Shown piece after piece: positions 1-10,182 of a DNA stretch of 20,679 bases. Both the position numbers and the translations under genes were made by a program. The stretch is from CAVRZY01 sp963725415 (lineage in GTDB: Bacteria > Acidobacteriota > Terriglobia > Bryobacterales > Bryobacteraceae). The notes beneath the pieces were generated by a model. That model was not told the origin of the DNA. It saw nothing but the letters and a program-made list of their open reading frames with translations, and searched no databases. Location: the NCBI GenBank assembly GCA_963725415.1, contig CAVRZY010000216.1, forward strand, positions 1 to 20,679. Direction: 5' to 3'. Numbering within the stretch: position 1 is the first letter of the stretch; every line of letters starts with the position of its first letter.

Positions 1-13
1 GAGGCGAAGCCTC
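1..13. other. Small perfect hairpin at window edge
   Basis: GAGGC-GAA-GCCTC forms a perfect 5-bp stem with a 3-base loop. It lies just past the stop codon of the minus-strand nucleotidyltransferase gene. It could be the end of a terminator for the uvrA transcript, but the window edge hides whether a T tract follows on the minus strand. A 5-bp stem alone is weak evidence. Confidence 0.3.
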
Positions 14-14
14 G

Positions 15-1229
15 TTAGGCATCGGCAGCGCCGGAAGGAGTGAACAGCGATTGCCGAAGTTGCTGGCTCTTCCGGCACAGCCGGGAATAGGTTGTCCGGT
101 AGTAGTCCAGGCAAGAGGGCGGTGCAGCCGCGATCTCCTGAATCTGCTGCTGCGGCAACGGCGGGGGTACCTGGCCGCGCGACAGCCAGTCGAGTGCATG
201 CCGGATGCACGCCGCCGTCGCCAGCGGTATGGAGGGAACCTGGTGCAGGAATCCCGTGTGGCGCAGGAAGCGGCTCTGCGCGTAGTAGCGGCAAGAGCGC
301 AGAAACTCGCCGATGCTCGGAGGTTTCATGCCGAGGTCAAGCAGTGGGGGCGGCAGCGTCCACCAGAGAAAGGCGCTGGTGTAGTGAAGAAACAGGTCGA
401 GCGCCTCCGGTGTGCACAGGAACGCTCTTTCCACGAAAGCCTCTGGAGGCAGCGGGGAGCCCGGCCCGGGCAGAACGACGAAGGTCCGGCGTCGCAAGCG
501 GGGAGGCAGCACCGTTTCAAAAACCACCGGCCCGGAAAGCGATCCAAGCGGGGGCAGAAGTCTGTGGTGCAAGCGCTGCGCCAGCTCGAAGACGTAGCCG
601 GTGGCGCGGTCAGGCTGCTCAGCGAGGCGGTCCACCGAAATGTCCTTCTCCAGGGTGCGCAGGTGGGTCTCGGCCTCGCTCCGCTTCAGATAGGGCTCCG
701 GGATCAAGCCGCTCGCCGAGGCGTACGTGTTCCAAATCTCCAGAACGGTCTTCCGCAAATCGCGCCGGTTTCTTTGCTGGACGGCTATCGAGAAGAACCA
801 CTCGATCCACAGCCCAAAATTGCCCACCGCGTGGTCCGGATCGACGGGCAGGGGCGGAATGACAACCGGCCTGCCGCAAAGCAGCATGGCGCTGCGCCGC
901 TCTATCGAACCCCAGTACGTGTCGGTTTCGGCGCAGCTTCGGAAGCCCCCTGGATCGTGGAGCTCGATGTGGTTCAGGGCCGGGTTGAAGCGCCGCAACC
1001 GCCGGACCTTCTGGTACAGCGAGGCCAGCTTCTCTCCGTCCCCGGAGTCGGCCTGGGGGATCACCGCCAGCAGATCGATATCACTGCGGCCAAAGGAGAC
1101 CTCGCCGGTGGCGACGCTGCGGTGGACCAGGACGCTCTCCACCATGGGGGAGGAAGCCAGCATTCGCGCCGAGGCCGACGCTACCAGCCGGTAGACGGCA
1201 GTGGCCAGGGCTTGGGGCACGGCTCTCAT
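15..1229 (-). CDS. Large nucleotidyltransferase-fold protein
   Basis: This 404-residue protein has a polymerase-beta-type nucleotidyltransferase signature near its N-terminus. Residues 49-52 read SDID, the metal-binding Asp pair, preceded by the loop S38-V-A-T-G42. The family normally has Gly-Ser at the start of that loop, but here residue 37 is Arg (RS instead of GS). The third acidic residue may be E89 or D92 in a HIELHDPG stretch. The remaining ~300 residues are Arg/Leu/Pro-rich and I recognise no domain there; a helical accessory domain is likely. The gene starts 3 bp after the uvrA stop, so the two are probably co-transcribed and perhaps translationally coupled. Its substrate is unknown. 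It could transfer nucleotides to a small molecule, RNA or protein, or be inactive because of the Arg substitution. A DNA-repair role is suggested only by position. Confidence 0.7.
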   Translation of the reverse strand: MRAVPQALATAVYRLVASASARMLASSPMVESVLVHRSVATGEVSFGRSDIDLLAVIPQADSGDGEKLASLYQKVRRLRRFNPALNHIELHDPGGFRSCAETDTYWGSIERRSAMLLCGRPVVIPPLPVDPDHAVGNFGLWIEWFFSIAVQQRNRRDLRKTVLEIWNTYASASGLIPEPYLKRSEAETHLRTLEKDISVDRLAEQPDRATGYVFELAQRLHHRLLPPLGSLSGPVVFETVLPPRLRRRTFVVLPGPGSPLPPEAFVERAFLCTPEALDLFLHYTSAFLWWTLPPPLLDLGMKPPSIGEFLRSCRYYAQSRFLRHTGFLHQVPSIPLATAACIRHALDWLSRGQVPPPLPQQQIQEIAAAPPSCLDYYRTTYSRLCRKSQQLRQSLFTPSGAADA

Positions 1230-1232
1230 ATA

Positions 1233-4052
<2,820 letters not shown>

Positions 4053-4109
4053 GCGATGGACCCTGCTGAGAATTTCAGTATAGTCCGCCGGCGCCTGCGG
4101 CGGTGGTAA

Positions 4110-4194
4110 GGTTTCACGCCAAGACGCAAAGGTCACGCCAAGGGCGCAAAGGGAATTGATATTGTTTGCTTTGCGCCTTGGCGCGAAATCTCAC
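4110..4194. repeat. Dispersed palindromic repeat, copy 1
   Basis: This intergenic palindrome has a left arm at 4112-4131 and a right arm at 4169-4188 that pair at 18 of 20 positions. A partial second copy of the left arm (CACGCCAAGGGCGCAAAG) follows the first. The loop contains the core AATTGATATTGT at 4154-4165, which recurs unchanged in the copies near 5659 and 7462. It lies in the divergent gap between uvrA and the plus-strand exported-protein gene. Arms of the 'CGCCAAGACGCAAAG' kind are seen in intergenic repeats of many bacteria, so this is probably a REP/MITE-like element. No ORF is inside it. Confidence 0.85.
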
Positions 4195-4255
4195 AAAAAC
4201 GCGCATCCAATCGCCGGTTCTCCTCATCTCATCGGATAGACCTGGAAAAAAGCGT

Positions 4256-5590
4256 ATGCAGCGAAGCACTCGAATTGTATGGGCGAAGAGCGCGGTTGTG
4301 CTGAGTGTGATTCCGATTCTGATCTACGCGTACTCGGGCGGGCCGCCTCCTCGGAAGACTGGGGCGCCTGGAGACGGGCTGTGCACGGATTGCCACCGCG
4401 GCCTGGCGGCGAACGCGGGGGGCGGCAGAGTGGAGGTGAGCTTTCCGAGCGGACTGACGTACACGCCTGGCGTGACGCAGCAGTGGACGGTCACGGTAAC
4501 GGATGCGGCTGCCAGGCGGTACGGGTTTCAGCTCACGGTGCGGCCGGCCAGCAATGAGGCAAATGGGCAGGCTGGGGACTTGAACCCGGTGGACGGCTCG
4601 ACGCAGGCGCTGTGCGAAAGCGGGATCTTGAAAGGCGCGCAGCTCTGCGCGTCCGCCGCGCCGGTTCAGTTCATTGAACACACCTTGGCCGGCACGGGGA
4701 AGAACACGTTCACGTTCACCTGGGCGCCTCCGGGGACAGACATCGGCAACCTTCGGGTGTATGTGGCGGGCAACGGCGCCAACGGCGACGGGACCAACAG
4801 CGGGGACCACATCTACACGAACAGCTACACGCTGACGCCGGCGGCGGCCGAGCTGAACAAGCCGAGCATCGCGGCGCAGAACGGGGTAGTGAACGGCGCC
4901 AGCTTCCAGCCAGGCATCGCCTGGGGATCATGGATCACTATTTTCGGCGCGAACCTGGCTGCCGGGACGCGCACCTGGCGCAGCGATGAAATCGCGGGGG
5001 GCAAGCTGCCCACGCAACTGGACGGGGTCAGCGTAACGGTGAACAACAAACCGGCGGCGGTGTATTTCATCAGCCCGGCGCAGCTCAACGTGCAGGCGCC
5101 GGCGGACGATTCGGTGGGACCGGTGCAGGTGCAGGTGACCACGCCGCAGGGCACGAGCAACGCAGTGGCGGCGCAGATGCAGACGTTCGCGCCGGGCTTC
5201 TTCCTGTTCGACGCAGAGAACCGAAAGTACCTGGCGGCGGTGCACAGCGACGGGACGTTGCTGGGCAAGCCGAACTTGTTCCAGGGGCTGACGACGCGGC
5301 CCGCTCAACCAGGAGAGGTGGTGCTGCTGTTCGGCACGGGGTTTGGTCCTACGACGCCGCCGGTTCCCGCGGGCCAGGTGTTCAGCGGGGCTGCGCCGCT
5401 GGCGAACCAGGTTACGGTGCGGATTGGCGGGGTGACGGCGGAGGTGCTGTTCGCGGGGTTGAGCGGGGCGGGTCTCGATCAGCTCAACGTGAGAATCCCG
5501 GCCACGGCGGCGGATGGGGACGCTTCGGTGGTGGCCGAGGTGGGCGGGGTGCAGACGCAGGACGGGGCGTTCGTTACGATTCAGCGGTAG
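4256..5590 (+). CDS. Exported CxxCH / choice-of-anchor V + TIGR03437 protein
   Basis: This 444-residue exported protein begins with a basic stretch and a hydrophobic segment (residues ~9-26), either a signal peptide or an anchor. A GAPGDGLCTDCH motif follows, with C43, C46 and H47 forming a CxxCH site able to bind a c-type heme. Residues ~48-200 look like the beta-rich 'choice-of-anchor V' (Reelin-like) domain. Residues ~205-444 are a TIGR03437 domain (NGASF, ITIFGANLA, VYFISPAQLNVQAP, LFGTGFGPTTPP). TIGR03437 is typical of Solibacter-group acidobacteria and usually ends surface or secreted proteins; its function is unknown. I chose the ATG at 4256 because the hydrophobic segment follows directly and GGAAAAAAG lies upstream. 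An in-frame ATG at 4166 would start inside the repeat. The next gene has the same domain, so the two probably belong together. Confidence 0.88.
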   Translation: MQRSTRIVWAKSAVVLSVIPILIYAYSGGPPPRKTGAPGDGLCTDCHRGLAANAGGGRVEVSFPSGLTYTPGVTQQWTVTVTDAAARRYGFQLTVRPASNEANGQAGDLNPVDGSTQALCESGILKGAQLCASAAPVQFIEHTLAGTGKNTFTFTWAPPGTDIGNLRVYVAGNGANGDGTNSGDHIYTNSYTLTPAAAELNKPSIAAQNGVVNGASFQPGIAWGSWITIFGANLAAGTRTWRSDEIAGGKLPTQLDGVSVTVNNKPAAVYFISPAQLNVQAPADDSVGPVQVQVTTPQGTSNAVAAQMQTFAPGFFLFDAENRKYLAAVHSDGTLLGKPNLFQGLTTRPAQPGEVVLLFGTGFGPTTPPVPAGQVFSGAAPLANQVTVRIGGVTAEVLFAGLSGAGLDQLNVRIPATAADGDASVVAEVGGVQTQDGAFVTIQR

Positions 5591-5611
5591 CGCGGGGCGA
5601 AAACGGGGTGG

Positions 5612-5674
5612 CGGTTTCACGCAAAGACCCAAAGGTCTCGCAAGGAACGCACAGAAAGAATTGATATTGTCTGC
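5612..5674. repeat. Dispersed repeat, copy 2 (partial)
   Basis: The left part of the repeat (GGTTTCACGCAAAGACCC, then further AAAG-containing units) and the conserved core AATTGATATTGT at 5659-5670 are present. The right palindrome arm seen in copies 1 and 3 is missing, so this is a truncated copy. It occupies much of the 139-bp gap between the two TIGR03437 genes. Confidence 0.75.
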
Positions 5675-5729
5675 TCGGACAAGCTGAAGCATCTCCCACT
5701 GGTAGTACAATCAGGGTGAGTTCACGCCA

Positions 5730-6572
5730 ATGGGGACGGGGCTGTTCTGGCCGACGATGCTGGCTTTGGCAGCAATGTTTTTGGCTGAAGGAAGCGGCAG
5801 CCGGCAGGCGCCCTTCTATTCGGCAGCCAGCATCGTAAACGCGGCCAGCAACGAGGTGGGAGCGCTGGCGCCGTACACCTTCGCAACCATTTACGGCACC
5901 GACCTTGCTTATTCGACCTGCGCCATCTCCCCCGACGACATTCGCGGGGGAAGACTGCCCACGGAACTGGCGGGCGTGCGGGTGCTGATCGACAGCATTC
6001 CGGCCATCATCTACTACGTGTCGCCCAAGCAGATCAACCTGCTGATTCCGAGCATGCTAAGGCGGCCTGAGGCGGAGCTGCAACTGGCGGTGGACGGGCG
6101 GGCCGGGCCTGCGGTTCCGATCAAGCTGCTCGAGACGGCCCCGGCTTTGTTCCAGCTTGATGCCAAGACGGTGGTGGCGACGCGAGCGGATTGGTGGGTC
6201 ATAACCACTGAGGCGCCGGCGCGGTCGGGGGAATACGTCGTGCTGTACGCCACGGGATTGGGCGACACGACGCCGCCGATCGTTTACGGCCAGGCTCCGC
6301 AAACGGCCGCGCCGATCCAGCGGTTGGCGGAATTCCAGGTGTGGCTGGGCGGCGTTCCGCTGGAGGCGGGCCGGATCACATACGCGGGAGCGGCGCCGGG
6401 GTTCGCCGGCTTGTATCAGATCAACCTGAAGCTGCCGGAGAAGGTGGAGGACAACCCGGAGATCCGGATCGGGTTGGGGGGACAAATCAGCCCGGCGGGC
6501 TTGCGGCTGCCGGTGCGGGCCGCAGAGAACAAGCCCACTTGGGCGCAACCCGGGCGTGGAGTCCCGCGTTAG
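5730..6572 (+). CDS. Exported TIGR03437-domain protein
   Basis: This 280-residue protein is almost entirely one TIGR03437 domain behind a signal peptide (residues ~1-24, hydrophobic LFWPTMLALAAMFLA). Typical blocks appear in order: IVNAASNEVG, FATIYGTDLA, GVRVLIDSIPAIIYYVSP, QINLLIPS, EYVVLYATGLGDTTPP, and a closing YQINLKLP. It lacks the N-terminal CxxCH module of its upstream neighbour, so it looks like a stand-alone relative of that protein's C-terminal half. AGGGTGAG about 9 bases upstream is a fair ribosome-binding site for the ATG. It is probably secreted or surface-exposed. No catalytic residues can be proposed. The C-terminal tail (ENKPTWAQPGRGVPR) is Pro/Arg-rich and follows the domain. 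Confidence 0.85.
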   Translation: MGTGLFWPTMLALAAMFLAEGSGSRQAPFYSAASIVNAASNEVGALAPYTFATIYGTDLAYSTCAISPDDIRGGRLPTELAGVRVLIDSIPAIIYYVSPKQINLLIPSMLRRPEAELQLAVDGRAGPAVPIKLLETAPALFQLDAKTVVATRADWWVITTEAPARSGEYVVLYATGLGDTTPPIVYGQAPQTAAPIQRLAEFQVWLGGVPLEAGRITYAGAAPGFAGLYQINLKLPEKVEDNPEIRIGLGGQISPAGLRLPVRAAENKPTWAQPGRGVPR

Positions 6573-6611
6573 TAGTAGTGAGGGGTAGAATCGAGGAAAG
6601 GAGTGCGTTTT

Positions 6612-7412
6612 ATGTGGCGCTACGCTTTCGCAGTGGCGGGAATGGCCGCGCTCGTTGGCGCGCAAACACGGCCTTCGGAGAACTCGGAGCCAGGCTGGCG
6701 GCGGGTTGGGGAGGCCGGCGCGGGCGAGTACCTTATCGAGCCGGGCACCAAGGTCCCGCTGAGCTTGATCAATAGCGTCAGCACCAAGCACTCGGCGGAG
6801 GGGGACCGCGTCTATCTGGAGACGGTGTTTCCGATCCTGGTCAAAGGGCGGGTGGTGATTCCGCCGGGGAGCTACGTTGCCGGCACGCTCACCGAGGTAA
6901 AGCGGCCGGGCCGGGTGAAGGGGCGTGGCGAGCTGTACCTGCGTTTCGATTCACTGACGCTGCCCAACGGCGTGACGCGGGATTTCCGGGCGCGCATCGG
7001 AGGCCTGGACGGACGATCGAACGAGGAACTGGACCGCAGCGAAGGTAAGATCCGCAGCGAAGGCAACAAGAGCGGGGATGCGCGCACCGTGGGCGAGGCC
7101 GCGGCTGCGGGAACCTCGGTGGGGGTGATTGCCGGGCACGCGGCCGGGCGCACCGGGATGGGCGCGGGCATCGGCGCGGCTGCCGGGGCCACTGCCGGTT
7201 TGATGGGCGTGCTGCTGTCGCGCGGGCCGGATGCGGTGCTGGCGAAGGGCTCCACCATCGAGATGGTTATGGACCGGTCGTTGCGGTTCGAAGAGAGCGA
7301 ACTGGACTTCAGCCAGCCCATGCAGCGAGTTCCCACCGCGGACAGCGGGCGGCCGGAGAACCGCCAGCGCCGGTCTGTACCCATGCCGGGGCGGCGCTTG
7401 CCGTGGCGGTGA
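6612..7412 (+). CDS. Exported VirB10/TrbI-like barrel protein with glycine zipper
   Basis: This is a 266-residue protein with a short signal peptide (AFAVAGMAALVGAQ). Residues ~41-130 (IEPGTKVPLSLINSVSTKH, VVIPPGSYVAGTL) resemble the beta-barrel core of VirB10/TrbI proteins: a 'GT-x-P' strand, then a 'IPxGS' strand about 35 residues later. Residues ~165-202 are a Gly/Ala-rich zipper (AGTSVGVIAGHAAG, GMGAGIGAAAGATAG) that could insert in a membrane. A further strand with G-S-T-I-E-M follows, where barrel proteins normally have a closing G-T-xhxh element. The start is the ATG at 6612, 8 bases after AAAGGAG; a GTG at 6603 is less likely because it lies inside that site. No other secretion genes are nearby, so it is an orphan. 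It probably acts in the envelope. Confidence 0.72.
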   Translation: MWRYAFAVAGMAALVGAQTRPSENSEPGWRRVGEAGAGEYLIEPGTKVPLSLINSVSTKHSAEGDRVYLETVFPILVKGRVVIPPGSYVAGTLTEVKRPGRVKGRGELYLRFDSLTLPNGVTRDFRARIGGLDGRSNEELDRSEGKIRSEGNKSGDARTVGEAAAAGTSVGVIAGHAAGRTGMGAGIGAAAGATAGLMGVLLSRGPDAVLAKGSTIEMVMDRSLRFEESELDFSQPMQRVPTADSGRPENRQRRSVPMPGRRLPWR

Positions 7413-7413
7413 T

Positions 7414-7515
7414 AAAGTTTCGCGCAAAGACACCAAGGTCCTGCAAAGAACGCAAAGAAGAAATTGATATTGTCGGCTTTGCGCCTTGGCGTGAACTTGG
7501 CGTCTTTGCGCGGAA
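7414..7515. repeat. Dispersed palindromic repeat, copy 3, between convergent genes
   Basis: This is the longest copy. Its outer arms at 7418-7437 and 7496-7515 pair at 18 of 20 positions. It carries internal AACGCAAAG and CTTTGCGCCTTGGCG units and the conserved core AATTGATATTGT at 7462-7473. It exactly fills the gap between the convergent barrel-protein gene (stop 7412) and the copper ATPase gene (stop 7518). The stem could stop transcription from both sides, although there is no T tract. Confidence 0.85.
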
Positions 7516-7517
7516 TC

Positions 7518-9760
7518 CTACAGCTTCAGGCGGCGGAGGCGGAGGGCGTTGCTGATCACCGACACTGAGCTGAAGGTCATGGCGGCGCTTGCCAGGATGG
7601 GGCTCAGCAGCAATCCAAAGGCCGGATAGAGGACCCCGGCGGCGATGGGGACTCCGAGGATGTTGTAGAGAAAGGCGAAGAACAGATTCTGGCGGATGTT
7701 GCGCATGGTGGCGCGGCTGAGCTGGCGGGCCCGCAGGATGCCGCGCAGGTCGCCTTTGAGCAGAGTGATGCCGGCGCTTTCGATGGCCACGCCGGCGCCG
7801 GTGCCCATGGCGATGCCCACCTGGGCCTGGGCCAGGGCGGGGGCATCGTTGATGCCGTCGCCCGCCATGGCGACGATGTGCCCCTGGGCCTGGAGCTGCT
7901 TGACGATAGCGCCTTTCTGGTCAGGCAGCACTTCCGCTTTCAGCTCGTCGATGCCGAGCTCGCGTGCGACGGCCTCGGCGGTGGCGCGGTTGTCGCCAGT
8001 GAGCATGACGATGCGCATGCCGTCGCGGTGAAGCCCACGGATGGCCTCGCGGGTCGATCCCTTGATGGGGTCGGCGACGCCGAGCAAGCCGGCGGGGCGG
8101 CCGTTCACGGCGAGGAACATCACCGTCTGCCCCTTCTGGAGCAGGGTCTCAGCAGTGTCGAGCAGCGCTTCGGCGCTGATGTTCAGTTGTTCGAGAAGAG
8201 CGCGGTTTCCCAGAGCCACGAAACGGCCTTCCAGCGTTCCGACCACGCCCTTTCCGGGCAGGGCCTGAAAGGCCGTGGGGCTCGGCGAGGGGCAGAGAGC
8301 GTTGCTGTGCGGCGGCGACGATGGCGGCCGCCAGGGGATGCTCGCTGGCGCGTTCGAGGCTGGCGGCGAGGCGGAGCATTTCGGCCTCCTCCAGGCCGGA
8401 CAGGGCAGTGAGGGAGACCAGACGCGGGTGGCCTTCAGTGAGCGTTCCGGTCTTATCGACGACCAGGGTGTCGGCCGTCTGGAGGATCTCCAGCGCTTCG
8501 GCATTCTTGATGAGCACGCCGGAGGTGGCGCCGCGGCCAGTCCCCACCATGACCGCCATGGGCGTGGCCAGCCCGAGCGCGCAGGGGCAGGCGATGATGA
8601 GCACAGCCACGGCGTTGACCAGGGCGTGGGTGAGACGGGGCTGGGGTCCGGCCAGACTCCACACGATGAACGTGATTACCGCCACCAGCACGACGATGGG
8701 GACAAAGTAGGAAGAGACCACGTCGGCCAGGCGCTGGATGGGAGCGCGGGTGCGCTGCGCCTCGCTCACCATGCGGACAATCTGCGCGAGCAGGGTCTCG
8801 CTGCCCACGCGCTGAGCGCGTATCAGGAAACTGCCGGTACCGTTGATGGTGCCCCCCGTCACGCGGCTGCCCGGTGTTTTCTCCACCGGAATCGGCTCGC
8901 CGGTAAGCATGGATTCATCCACGGAGCTGGCGCCCTCGATAACCACGCCATCGACCGGCACTCTCTCGCCGGGCCGGACGCGCAGGCGGTCGCCCACCTT
9001 GACCTGATCCAGCGGGACGGTCTGCTCGAGGCCGTTCTCCCGGATCAGGTTGGCGGTCTGCGGGGAGAGGTTCAACAGCGCTTTGATGGCGCTCGAGGTC
9101 CGGCCGCGGGCGCGCAACTCGAGCACCTGTCCCAATAGAACCAGCGTGGTGATGGCGGCGGCGGTCTCGAAATAGACGTGGGCGCGGAAGAAGATCGCAA
9201 CCGCGCTCGAAGAGGTAGGCCGTGCCGACGCCGACCGCGATCAGGGTGAACATATTCAAGCGCCGCTTGAGAAGAGAAACCCAGCCGCGTTGGAGCAGGG
9301 GCCAGCCGCCCCAGAGGACGACCGGCGTGGCCAGCGCCAGTTGTACCCATGAAAGCCTCTCTGCCATCGCCAGCACGACCAGTGGAACGGTCAGGGCGAG
9401 GCTGATCCAGAAGCGGCGGGTCATGTCCACGAGCTCCGGACTGACCTCTTCGGCCCCGGCGACTGCCAGCGGTTCCAGGGCCATTCCGCAAATCGGGCAA
9501 GCGCCCGGCCCCTGCTGCCGGACTTCGGGGTGCATGGGGCAGGTGTGGATGGCGTCGGTTGGGAGGGCAGAGCTTGGACCTGTCAGGTATTTTGCAGGGT
9601 CGGTTCTGAACTTCTCCAAGCAATGCTGGGCGCAGAAATAGTACGTCTCGCCCTGATAGTCGTACTTGCCCCGGGCGGTGGCGGGATCAACCATCATCTG
9701 GCAGACAGGATCCTTGTGTGGGGTGATCCTTCCGCCCAACTGGACAAGGCCAGGGCTCAT
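7518..9760 (-). CDS. copA: Cu(I)/Ag(I) P1B-type ATPase, two frameshifts
   Basis: This is an inner-membrane copper exporter. It starts with a YHS domain (residues ~16-60; DPVCQMMVDP, YYFCAQHC) and a heavy-metal-binding module (YTCPMHPEV-like HTCPMHPEV...CPICGM, ~72-97) in place of the usual HMA domains. Further on are CPCALGLATP, the phosphorylation site DKTGTLTEG, the nucleotide-domain HPLAAAIV, GDGINDAPAL, and the Cu-selectivity residues FLYN and MTFSS in the last membrane helices. The reading frame breaks twice. Near 9208 an extra base interrupts YLFSAVAIFF, and in the G run at 8277-8280 an extra base interrupts PTAFQALPGKG. Removing one base at each makes the span 747 codons, a normal length. 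Both breaks may be sequence errors. No CopZ, CueR or other metal gene is next to it. Confidence 0.9.
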
Positions 9761-9795
9761 ATAGTCATCGATTCAAAATCCGGCGGGAGGTTGCG

Positions 9796-9840
9796 TCAGG
9801 TTTGGCCGCACTCAAAGGCGATCTGGCTTGCCAATTCATC
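9796..9840 (-). pseudogene. Possible remnant of a HepT-like toxin gene
   Basis: Directly overlapping the stop of the MNT gene, another frame reads DELASQIAFECGQT and then stops at 9796-9798. From memory, HepT-like ribonuclease toxins that follow this type of MNT gene begin with a similar 'ELxxQIxFExxQ' helix, which suggests a truncated partner. An ATG overlaps the MNT stop (ATGA) but is one base out of frame with this peptide. At fourteen codons, chance similarity is possible. The next 75 bp lead straight into the copper ATPase. Confidence 0.28.
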
Positions 9841-10147
9841 CGACACGCACGAGTTCCCCGTGTTCTTTCAGGTAGCGCACGAAGGGACTATCGTCGTCCA
9901 GGTCGATGAGGTCCAACTGGCGCCCAAGCGCATCACAAGCGTCAGCCATGGCTTGAAAGAATGCTCGCGGGGGAAGGCCAGAAACGGCAAAATCGATGTC
10001 GGACCTCGGCCGCACTTTGCCTTTAGCTGCGGACCCGAACAGGTACACCTCGCGCGCGCCGGCGGCCTTCAACGCGGCGGCGGCCTTTTCGATAGCTCGT
10101 CTCAACTCCTCATTGATGCCGGTGAGGACCTCCACTGCCGCATCCAT
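9836..10147 (-). CDS. MNT-type minimal nucleotidyltransferase (antitoxin-like)
   Basis: This 103-residue protein is a single nucleotidyltransferase domain with all the expected catalytic residues. GSAAKGK (G38-S39) is the nucleotide-binding loop, SDIDF carries D50 and D52, and LDLIDLD supplies the third acidic residue (D79 or D82). Proteins of this size are usually MNT partners of HEPN/HepT toxins; MntA homologues inactivate the toxin by adding AMP. No intact toxin gene is adjacent, only a possible 14-codon remnant just downstream. An alternative GTG start at 10186 would add 13 residues and overlap the stop of the upstream sulfatase-like gene by 4 bases, suggesting coupling. Neither start has a clear ribosome-binding site. 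Confidence 0.8.
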   Translation of the reverse strand: MDAAVEVLTGINEELRRAIEKAAAALKAAGAREVYLFGSAAKGKVRPRSDIDFAVSGLPPRAFFQAMADACDALGRQLDLIDLDDDSPFVRYLKEHGELVRVG

Positions 10148-10182
10148 AATTCTGATGATACGCGACCCAGGTCTGCCCCGTC

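Noticed and set aside
4110..7515. Repeats as a CRISPR array
   Set aside because: Only three copies, 1.5-1.8 kb apart with genes between them, and palindromic with variable arms; no cas genes.
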